A DNA stretch of 64,000 bases, from contig NC_019863.2 in NCBI RefSeq assembly GCF_002234675.1, positions 495,109 through 559,108 of the forward strand. Reading direction: 5' to 3'. Below the pieces are notes generated by a model. That model searched no databases. It was not told the DNA's origin and saw only the letters and a list, made by a program, of their open reading frames with translations. A program made the translations under genes and the position numbers. This document shows, piece after piece, positions 11,401 through 20,800 of the stretch; position 1 is the first letter of the stretch; every line of letters starts with the position of its first letter. Origin of the DNA: Oryzias latipes (lineage: Eukaryota; Chordata; Actinopteri; Beloniformes; Adrianichthyidae).

Positions 11401-14400
11401 CCAACAATGAATAAAACATAAAGAAATTGTAAATCAAACAAATGAGCTTCCAAACATTTGGAACGTTATCAATAAGCATTCAGCTCATCTGTTCAGCTAC
11501 GTTTAGTGGGTCTGCTCTGCTGCTGCACGGCGTTCACTTGCTGCTCTGTAAGATCACCTCCACTTTAATCTCGTAAATTTTTGACTTTAAAGGCCCGTAC
11601 ACACCGGGACGAATATTCGCCAGGCGTTATTCGCCAGCGTTTTTCGCCACGTTTTTTGTGTTCACACCCAGGCGATTTTCGCTGACGATGAGCCGAGCGA
11701 ACATGCAATTTCATTCCCTGACATTAGATGGCGCTGAATGTAAACAGAAATACTCCTGTACACAAGGTGGCGCTGCGCAACTTTACGATTCTTAAAGTCG
11801 CTTTTCACTCAGAAGGAGAGAGCAAGTATTTACGCGCTTGTCAGAATCATACAAAGAAAACATGAATATTTCAAGCACCAGTAGCTCCAACTGGTACTTG
11901 GTTCGGGGATATTTAAGAATGTCCGTCATTATTTCTTTGCGGCAGCGTAGACGCTACTTGGCGTCTATCTTCTTCGCTGGTATGTGTGCTCAGCAAGGCA
12001 GTTTTGTGTTTGAGCGCCCCCAAGTTGTGTTTTACTGTAACTTCAGAAGCTCCAGACACGTGTGCAAAAGCGCCATTCTCATTGGTCGAATAGATTTCGA
12101 CGCGACGCGTCGAAAAAAAAAACGAACCCGAGGCTTTTTTTTTTTTTGACGCTTTGGCGCGTGCCGTTTTTTCGCGTCGGTGTGCACACTCACATTGGTG
12201 CCCTTTGTTTAGTCACGAGGCGTTAAACGTCGGCGAAAATCGCCGGCGAAATTCGTCCCGGTGTGAACAGGCCTTAAGTCTCGTAATTTTACTTTTTTAT
12301 TTTTTTATTTTGGTGGCCCTAAAACTCTTTCGTAGCCTCAGGAGGAGGTGGAGGGGAAAAAACCTCCACAGAAAGTTCTGTGGTGAAACTTTGCTCTGTA
12401 TCGCTCTCCGTAATTGAAGATGCAGTGTGACGTACGTTACCTCAACCTAACCCGCTCAGCCCGCCTCCCCTAGCCTCGCCACCCTCCTTTTTTTTGTTGT
12501 TGCATTTTTTTAAATTTGGGCTGAGAGCGGCGTCAGCCTCCAACTGTCCTGTTGTGTTACCCTTTAACCTTTCCTCCAGGTCTGTGCGGCCAAGAAAAAA
12601 GTTCAGCGCAGACCACACGTATTTAGAAAGTTACGTGTGAAAAGGCATTTTCTTTTAATTATTGACATATTTTTTTATGCAAACCTTTTTGTTTTCCTCA
12701 ATACATACCGTCTGTTGTAATTGTATGGATTCTGAAGGTGAAAGAATATTGTAATTCTTTATCATTTAACTTTGTTTTATCAAAATGTCAGAATATGTTT
12801 TGGTAAATGTACCAACATGTTTAAACTTCACTACATGTTCTGTAGACTTTGTTGATGCCTTTTTTAATCAGGTGCTTTTCTTTTCTTTCTAGACCCTGCT
12901 TATCATCGAGACTGCCCCCTTGACTGCAAAGTGTACGTGGGGAATCTGGGCAACAATGGCAATAAGACAGAGCTGGAACGAGCTTTTGGATACTACGGCC
13001 CGTTAAGAACTGTTTGGGTTGCCAGGAACCCTCCAGGTTTTGCCTTTGTTGAGTTTGAAGATCCCAGAGATGCATCAGATGCTGTGAGGGAACTGGATGG
13101 CAGGTAAGGCGTCCTTTCACCGTTTCCCTCCGTTGGTTTCTAGCTTCCTTTGCTAACGAGGCCTCTGCTCAGGACTATGTGTGGCTGCCGAGTGCGCGTG
13201 GAACTATCCACCGGGGAAAAGCGCTCCAGGAGCCGGGGCCCTCCACCGTCTTGGAGTAGGCGTCCTCGGGATGAACTTCGCCGTCGTAGTCCTCCAGTCA
13301 GACGCAGGTACAGGTTCTCCGCTGAAATCGGGTTTGTTCTATTTTTAAGTTTTAAAACGTATGTGTTCATCGACATAGGTTGTAATTATCATGTAGATGT
13401 AGTCAGATCTATGATATCCACCAAAGTTTTTATCATTAGGACCAAACGTACATTCTAGCCCCATTATTAGAAGTGATGACGTTCAGGATTATCAGTGCTC
13501 ATTCAGGGGGGATGGTTGCTTTCAACTGGTTGCTTCATTAGTTATTATTTGGATCAAATCTGTGGCCGTATTCACAAAACCTCCTTCTTTTGCTGGTAGT
13601 GTAAACGTTTCAAATGTCTTCTAAATTCTTTGAAATAGTTGTTTTTGACTGATTGGTCTGCGTTGTCAGTAGAGCATTTTTATCCTTAACATTTGGTTTT
13701 ATTTCAAGTGTTGTTATGAAAACTTAGAGTCTTGCTCAATGAAATGAACAATCCTTTTGTTAAAATAAGCGTCTAAAAGGCTAACTGGTTACCTGGGATG
13801 TTTTGTGAATATGGTCAGAGGCTTTTCTTCTGTTAAAGACTTTTGAATGGACCTTAATGCTAAAGTGTAGTTGGAAAGAAAGCACCAGAACTCCTGAAGA
13901 GGCACAGTTAGGTCTTCCTCCTCCATTCAACATGTTTCTATCTACTTAATTTAAAAGCACTTTCTGCAGGTTTACATTTTGTTATCTTTCTGAGTTTAGT
14001 TGTCATCTGTTAATAAAAACTGAACCCCATTGCAGAGTCACCACCACGCTTCTCACCATCTGAGTCAGTCAACTAGTCCTCTTTCAGCATCATGTGACTG
14101 CTGACCAGCGAGCCCCACTCAGCTTGGCTGGTGTGGTCACATAACCAGGCACAGCGCCAGTCGTCAGGTTCCACCAACCTTATGGTTCCTGAGCATGCAG
14201 TTCCCAGCATCCTCCTCTTCTTCCTCCGACCTTTACCGATCGACAGTGATCCACGTCACATTATCAACCAAAAAGTCTCGTACTTTTGTATTTCTCAACA
14301 AATCTGCTGTATCAGCGGGAACAGCTCTGGGCTTACGTCCGCCTCAGTCCATCCCACCCCCCCAAAAAAAGCCAGGAAAAATCTTCAACCACCCCCCTCC

Positions 14401-17051
14401 AACCAGCCACCAGGCAACTTCATATCTGCAACATTTGCATCATGTGGCAAATCTTCTCTGCAATTCGACCTCCCTCACCATCAGTCTGGCTTCCTTGTGT
14501 CATTTCTATCTTGTCCAATTCCCCCAAAATAGTAAGTTTCTTTTATCCTGCTCTTTGTAGTTTTCTTGCTTAATCTAAGTTGGCAGTTTTCCCTCAGCAC
14601 TTGTGTTCAGAGCAATGTCAGTGCAGCACTCCAAACCTCACGCTGACGGGATCACAACTTTTAGAAAAGTTGAACCAAATTAGGAACCTGTTTCCTTTTT
14701 CACTCAACACCGTTTTCACGGCTCGACATTAAGGCCGTTTCTTCAGCACGGCTGTGTTTTGGTCTTTTGTTTGTGTCCCACATTGGGATCAAAGGCTGCA
14801 GCTACAGCAGAATCTGGATGTTAACTTTGGACAATAATTCACATCCAGAAATGCTCGTCAGACTTTGAAATGACTCCTCGTTTGAAATGTAGAAAGAGTG
14901 TTGCAATAATCTACTGACCAACTCGTTTAGCAAATTTCTAGGGGCAGATCAGAAATGTGTTCATTGGAATCCAAAAGTTCTTTACTTAAGTAGTATTAAT
15001 GCAGCAAATCCATCCATTTTTATGTTTTCATCTTCTTTTTTGAGGAAGTAAAAAGCTTTTAATTTGGTTTATAATGTCAGAATCACTTTATGTACTAAAT
15101 CTTTTATTGGGTTAATTTGATTACTGGTCAAGTTTCAAGAATATCTTCTATTGGGTTGAAATGGGAAATTATGCAGCAGTGCAGTGATATCAAGGCCCAA
15201 TGGAGGTTTTAGGTTATAAAGCAACAGATTTGGATGTTTTTTTACTTTTCTCAGTGTCGTCTTGATGTCGAGCCCTGATTATAGAACTGCTTTATTCTAA
15301 AATCTGGCCTCATGTTTGATGCTGACAGAAGCGAGTTTTCTTTAAAGAAGTTGACATTGCTGGAGTTCATGGATGAAGATGATCCATGACTGCTGGATCA
15401 GGAGGAACGTGTAGCCACGTTTCCAAGATTAACCCAAACATCTTCTGAGGGTCAAAAGGTTTCATTGGTTGTCAGAAAAGTCTAAATGAAATCCTAATTT
15501 CATTTTCCCATTTATTTTACCTCACTGACATCTGTAGATCACCAAGGAGGAGGAGCCTGAGTCGTAGTCGCAGCAGGTAAGCCCCATTGTAAATTATTTG
15601 TGGGATAAACATTTCCTGTGACTGAAAAGTCTTCTGTCTTCTTCCATTCAGGTCTCTTTCAAGAGACAGACGCAGATACCGGTCTCTGTCCAGAGACAAG
15701 AACCGCAAGCGTTCACGATCCTTCTCCCGGTCAAGGAGGTACATTTGTCTGTATTTTCATTCTTATGACTCCACATGCTCCGAAGTTTACCAATGACATT
15801 TAAAAATAAAAACTAATTGTAAAGTTTTAACCAAAACCTAAATGTCTAAAAGTCATATTTCATGTTTATCTGAAGCCTCTGTTTCCAAAATCTCCTCTAA
15901 ATGGGCGTGGCCATTGTTGCTGGCATGAGTAGCTCCGCCCTTAACCTGCAATGAGTAAAAAGCTTAACACAGAGGGAGGGGGGCAGAAAGTGACTATTCA
16001 CAGGTCATTTTCCAAATACGTCCGGCCGGCGCTGGACTTTTATCTGAGCCGCATGGATCCAGAGGAAGGTTACGTTTAGGATTACGGGTTAAGCTGCCTT
16101 CGCAGCAAACGCCATTCGCTCGGCAGAGGCGACCATTTTCAATGTTAAGTCGATGATACAGATGCCATCTGGGCGTGATGGTCTGGCACCAGCACGATTT
16201 GAGCAGCGGGCCACAGCGGGCCAGGGTTTCAGTCTGATCGGGCCTCCAGAACTTTAGGGTGATCTTATTTTCATGGATGCAATACTAAAAAAGGATCCTG
16301 ATTTTATTCTTATTTATGTTTTTATCCTCTCTGGTTAAAGCGGGACAGCAAACCTCCAAAATCGGTCAGAGAAAAAACACAAATGTGGAGAAAAGATTTG
16401 ATTAAGTTTTATTTAAAATATGTGCAGCAACATCAGAATCCAGGCTGGACGCATTTAAGATGTGTGCAGGAATGCAGCAACGTGCATCTGCTCTACTGCA
16501 CCAGAACATGGTCAGGGAGCGTGTGCACGCTGGGCGGGGCAGATGAGTGAGCGTGTGCACGCTGGGCGGGGCAGGCCAGGGAGCGTGTGCACGCTAGGCG
16601 GGGCAGATGAGCGAGCGTGTGCACGCTGGGCGGGGCAGGCCAGGGAGCGTGTGCACGCTGGGCGGGGCAGATGAGCGAGCGTGTGCACGCTGGGCGGGGC
16701 AGGTCAGGGAGCGTGTGCACGCTGGGCGGGGCAGGTCAGGGAGCGTGTGCACGCTGGGCGGGGCAGGTCAGGGAGCGTGTGCACGCTGGGCGGGGCAGGT
16801 CAGGGAGCGTGTGCACGGCGCTTCTGGGCTGTTGTGACGTCTCCACAGATCGTTAATTCTTAGACAGTGTCTTTGTGTCGGTTTGAGAGATTTAAGATGA
16901 GAAACCTTTAGAAATAAAAAAATTGAAATGTTTATTCCATTTGTTTTCTTTGAGAAGACAAATATCAAACATGTTTCCATCTGAGCGGTATTTTAATAAT
17001 CGATTCCTGTTTTTGTTCTACAGTCGTTCCAGGTCGACTGAAAGGAAATGA
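8496..17051 (+). CDS. srsf3: Serine/arginine-rich splicing factor 3
   Basis: SR-family pre-mRNA splicing factor, nuclear, binding pyrimidine-rich CNNC-type RNA and also acting in mRNA export. Coding exons read as 8,496-8,502 (start codon in an exon beginning at 8,447), 12,893-13,103, 13,173-13,307, 15,538-15,576, 15,652-15,738 and 17,024-17,051. All junctions are GT-AG and phases join exactly, giving 507 nt and 168 aa against 164 in human SRSF3. The protein begins [20 protein letters not shown]. The N-terminal RRM shows RNP2 (KVYVGNLG) and RNP1 (GFAFVEFED). It continues [20 protein letters not shown] and ends in a short RS domain ([15 protein letters not shown]...STERK). The start is fixed by phase: ATGGGAG then the acceptor at 12,893. 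The absence of a Zn-knuckle separates it from SRSF7. Large introns carry LINE, MITE and minisatellite insertions. Polyadenylation is probably at 17,287 (ATTAAA) or 17,397 (AATAAA). Confidence 0.96.
8650..8915 (+). pseudogene. Remnant of a BED-finger/hAT-type transposase N-terminus
   Basis: In srsf3 intron 2 a frame from the ATG at 8,687 reads [20 protein letters not shown] and goes on to FEADDKTQ. This resembles the N-terminal lead-in (K..S.IW..FGFE.DD) of BED zinc-finger hAT transposases in fish. The Cys/His residues expected next are absent and the frame drifts into unrelated sequence, so it is at most a fragment. A 15-bp inverted repeat (GGAAGACGGATCTTCC-like) occurs near 8,857-8,877. Confidence 0.4.
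9600..11346 (+). mobile_element. 5'-truncated L2-type LINE with nearly intact RT ORF
   Basis: An open frame to the TGA at 11,039-11,041 encodes a non-LTR reverse transcriptase. In order it shows [54 protein letters not shown] and KFADDTTVV, then a typical L2 C-terminal region ([25 protein letters not shown]). The endonuclease half is missing. The frame upstream of about 9,650 ([10 protein letters not shown]...) is probably flanking sequence fused to the truncated element. The 3' end carries tandem ACTTG repeats (about 11,323-11,346), the short 3'-repeat tail expected of L2. It lies sense-oriented in srsf3 intron 2. Confidence 0.88.
11591..12274. mobile_element. 684-bp MITE with long terminal inverted repeats
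   Basis: The left end (AGGCCCGTACACACCGGGAC) is matched in inverse at the right end (GTCCCGGTGTGAACAGGCCT). The inverted similarity continues into GAATATTCGCC / GGCGAAATTC. Flanking TAA trinucleotides (11,588-11,590 and 12,275-12,277) look like a 3-bp target duplication, pointing to PIF/Harbinger; a TTAA-type duplication is less tidy. No transposase frame is inside, so it is non-autonomous. It lies in srsf3 intron 2. Confidence 0.75.
14036..14531 (+). promoter_or_regulatory. srsf3: Predicted srsf3 poison cassette exon
   Basis: Within intron 4 a good acceptor (CCCCATTGCAG, ending 14,035) and a consensus donor (GTAAGT at 14,532) bound a 496-nt segment. Spliced after 13,307 it reads R-V-T-T-T-L-L-T-I then TGA, a premature stop after nine full residues, so inclusion should send the mRNA to nonsense-mediated decay. 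The segment is rich in CATC, CTTC and CTCC motifs, the kind bound by SRSF3. Mammalian SRSF3 has an autoregulatory poison exon of similar size at this intron. The 121-133-residue frames inside are not protein genes. Confidence 0.8.
16519..16822. repeat. 32-bp GC-rich minisatellite in srsf3 intron 6
   Basis: About nine full tandem copies plus a partial one of a 32-bp unit containing GCGTGTGCACGCTGGGCGGG. The second half of the unit alternates between CAGATGAGCGA and CAGGTCAGGGA. Starts recur at 16,519, 16,551, 16,583, 16,615 and so on. Since 32 is not divisible by 3, all frames show similar peptides (CARWAGQ..., VHAGRGR...); these are not genes. Confidence 0.93.
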
Positions 17052-17286
17052 AGATCTTGGATTTTTGGGTCAAGAAGGCAGTTTTGTATTTTTGATTTTC
17101 TTTTCAGGTTTTCTTTCCCACATTGAGGCGATCTAAGCGCAGTAGTGAAAACGTGTGTTAAATGATGACTAAGGATTTTCCTTCCATTTTTCTGTCTTAA
17201 TGGTGAAGCAGAAATCCATTCTGGCCCTGCATGCTTTCACTCAGAACTGTATTTAGTTGAGCAGTAATGTGCTTTTTAAGTGTTGA

Positions 17287-17402
17287 ATTAAACTCTTGTA
17301 TTTTTTGTTATTTGTTGATCATTTTGTTCTTGTCGCCTCGTCTCTTCAGTGAGTCATTGTGACATGCAGTGGTGTGAACACAATCAACACAAACTCAATA
17401 AA
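17287..17402 (+). terminator. srsf3: srsf3 polyadenylation signals
   Basis: ATTAAA at 17,287-17,292 and AATAAA at 17,397-17,402 lie 236-346 nt past the srsf3 stop. The second is followed by GT-rich sequence. The rab44-like first exon begins only a few hundred bases further on. Confidence 0.6.
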
Positions 17403-17699
17403 CATGACATTCAGAAGTGCAGGCCGTCTGTAGAACGTTTCTGAAGCGGTTTCAGTGCTTCACCTTTCTTTGTGCTTTGTTCTGAATACTTGTTCAGTTT
17501 TTCCAGGTGCCATGTCATCTGAGTCTATGCATGTGATCGTTTTCGGTGCACACATTGATGATTCTGTAGAAACTAAAGCGCCTCTCGGTTCAGGAAGTGA
17601 CTGAGGTGCTGATACTGGCTGCTAGTTACACACAGGAAGCAGTGGAGAGCGGCGTCCTGTCAAAAACACGCCCCCGTTTATGAAACGACCCAAGCAGAG

Positions 17700-17738
17700 T
17701 AGAGACCGAGGACATGCGGGAGGCAGCAGAGGTGGATG
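17700..17738 (+). promoter_or_regulatory. Probable 5' exon of the rab44-like gene with an upstream ORF
   Basis: A GTGAGT donor at 17,739 follows ATGCGGGAGGCAGCAGAGG (ATG at 17,714). Joined to the acceptor at 17,870/17,871, this ATG opens a 19-codon frame, MREAAEVDGTDMRSHVCSE, ending in TAA at 17,903-17,905. It therefore overlaps the main ATG at 17,889 in another frame. If transcribed this way, it would reduce initiation at the main start. The left end of the exon is not known. Confidence 0.5.
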
Positions 17739-17888
17739 GTGAGTCAAAACGCAGAGCGTTGCAGCCGTAGCTTCATGTTCTTGGTTTAGTGTTTTAATGG
17801 TGCCACTTTTAGTGAAATCAACGTGAAGTGAAATGAAAGCTTCCTGTGTTCTTCTGTCCTAATGCTTCAGGCACAGACATGAGAAGTC

Positions 17889-20800
17889 ATGTCTGCTCAG
17901 AGTAACAAGAAAAAGCGTTTGGGTTCCCGTCGGGCGCCGGCACACCAGAGCAAACTCCTCTGCACTCTTGAGAATGTAACGGACGAGCCTTCTGCAGATC
18001 AGCAGCAGGCGCCGGACGTCCAGGAAGTTCTAGTGTCTGCAGACCACGTCAGGGATTCTGGAGGCTCGTTGAGCAGAAGAAAGCTGGGGTCTAGTCGTAA
18101 AAAAACAGAGAGGCTGCAGCTTGAACCCAAGGAAGATGACGATGAGGAGGCCAGCTTGGATGCAACTCCTGAAAGCCACATTTCTGCAGCAGCCTCGGCA
18201 GTCCCATCCAATCAAAGGGGGGAGAATGAAACGTCTGCAACTCCTGATGGCTCTTATGCAACCTCTGCTTCTGAATACATGGAGGCTGAGGTCAGCTGGA
18301 CGCCGTCTCCAGAAATCCCCTGTGCTTATAATCCGCACGCATGCAGGAATGAAACCGCCCTGAGGCCCGCTGAAACCTTTGACAGCCTCCAAAGTGGGGG
18401 GGCCAAATCTGAGGTGACCCCACGGATCGCATCTGCATGTTCAGAAGGCTTTCAGGACGACTACTCGATGGCTGAATTGCCCGTCACACTTTCTGTGATC
18501 ACAACTGCAAGCAGCTGCAGGGAAGCCAGTGAGAGTCGAGCCAGGATGGAAGTCCTAGACTCGTCTAAAGGCGGCTTTACTACCAATGAGACACAGAGCC
18601 ATCTTCTTCTAGCACCCCAAACGGCTCAGTTTCCACAGGTGGGTGTGATTGAAAATCCAGAAAAAGATGAGTCAAAGCATGTGCTTTTAAATGAAACCGC
18701 ATTTCCAAGTGATGAGGAGCATGTTGACGAAACTGTTGACACTTCTAAATCCCTGCTCGGTGTGCAAACTACTGATAAAGAAGAGGTTTCAGCTCCTGAA
18801 GATGACCAGAACGTGGGTTTTATGAGCGGGAAAAGCAGTGACGGTCTTCAGGATGATGGGAGAAAATGTCCCCCCATCACAGGAGGGCAAGAAAGTGCAG
18901 CGGGGCAGATGTATGGAGGCTTTGATGAGCTCGACCAACAGCCTTCTGATGGACCAAAGGTTCACCAAGAAGAACAGGGAGTTCCCTCTGAAGTCGAGCT
19001 CCGCAGCTTTTCTGTCCAAAGCCGAGGGTCGGAGTCGAGTCCCCCCTTTAAGTCCTGCTCACACAGCGGTTCTGTGAGCTCTGATGGAGACGCAAGCCTC
19101 AGCGGAATCACAAAACATCCTGGGTCTCGCCATGAAAAGAAAGAAAAACCTCTTCAAGAATCTGCAGTGTGCGCTTCAGAAAGCTCAAAGAGCGAAAACA
19201 CCCTCCAGGTATTGTTAAAAACTGAAAGTGCAAGCCTGAAAGAAGACCGTGAAGACCCCACTCATGATTTAATCCTCTCTGTTTCACAAGACAGTCCTCC
19301 ACGTTCAGGGCTTGCAGATGGACGTTCTGAGGATCCTGATGTTTGGTTGCCAAGTCAGGAACCGGACCAGGAGAACTTCAGCCTTTTGAGGGAAAAAGAG
19401 GCTCAAAATGAAGTTGATGGAGCTGATGAACACTCACAGCAGAAAGGGGATAATTCTGATGTTAATCCTCGTCCACATTATGGTGCATCTGATGAAGAAA
19501 CAGTTGCTAATGAAGCTATTAGCAGAAATGAAATATGTCTCAAATCCTCGATTCCAGGGAGAAAAACTTCTTCCACAGAGGAGGATACGGCAAGTTATGA
19601 AGACAGACCTGCTGCGTGTCCCGAAAAACCCTGTGAGGCTTTAGACACACGAGATGAAGATCAGGAATTTTTTGATACCAAAAAAAGGGGGCTCAGCGAT
19701 GGAAACCAAGCGGATTTAGCTCCAAGACAAGAGAACAGATCAGAGGATGAAAGAAAATCCACCTCTGAGCAAAAATGTCTTCCAGGAATGGAGGACAAAT
19801 CTGCTTTATCGTCTTTTCAATCACAAAGTAGTGTTTCTTCAGAGGCCCACCCTCAGGCCGGTGCCGTGTGTTTGGTGGACAAGAGCAGCGCCGGCTTTGA
19901 TCAGAACCAAAGCACAGCAGGCCAAGAAAAGCCAGGAGAAACAGAGCTGGAGGAAAGAGGAAGAGATGACACAGCAAAGACCCAAAACCTGAACGCCCAG
20001 GCCGGCTTTGGGAGAATTCTAGTCTCCAAAAAAGAAGAAGAAATCATTAACGAATGGTGTTACAGGGAGAAGCAGAAGGAGGAAGCTCCCACTGTGCCTC
20101 TAGTAACACTTTCAGAAAGACAAGAATGCATGACAGCGGTAGGGCAGAGTGACATTGTTCAGCATTTAATAGAGTGTGAACCAAATGTGTCTCTTTCTGT
20201 AGAGGAGAGACTGGCTGAACAAAGCTGCAAAACCAAGGGAAGGCTCACGATAAGAGACGAGGGGCCGACCGCAGAACAGCAGATAGCTCATGTCGGAGCG
20301 ACTCGACATTCAGAGAACGCTGGAAACACAAAGCAAGGACCAGAGGCCGAGTCAGCACCAATGCAAGGCATCTCTCATAGTGATGGAGCTCAAAGTCCCC
20401 CTCTCTTCTCCAGGACCCAAAGTCCATTTCCAGAGGCACACCAGTCCAAGCTTACTGTTGATTATGACAAGTCACAGGTCAGGGAGAAAAAAGGGCTGGA
20501 CTCTGCTCTGGAAGATATTCAGGAGATGCAAGTGCAAGAAGAAACTGCCCCCAACCCCAGCACCAGAGAAAGTGCTCATTCATCTGAAACAGAGGCTTCT
20601 CATTTCAACCATGACGCTTGGCTAAACTCTGCAAGTTTAAATGATGAAGGAAACACAGAAGTGTCAAGTTTGAGCTTTGAACAGCCAGAAAGAATAAAAC
20701 AAATGGATTCTGTCCACACTGAAAGCATGCCAGATTTAGATTTTATACCTTCAACTTCTTCCACAGAGCTTCCAGAAAAGAAGGACAGAGATTCCGATGT

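Noticed and set aside
12893-13307. Assignment to srsf7 rather than srsf3
   Set aside because: No CCHC zinc knuckle follows the RRM, and [18 protein letters not shown] is SRSF3-specific.
14131-14573. Overlapping 95-133-residue plus-strand frames
   Set aside because: They fall in the predicted srsf3 poison exon and are pyrimidine-rich chance frames.
16462-16980. Several 60-79-residue ORFs on both strands
   Set aside because: All derive from the 32-bp minisatellite read in different frames.
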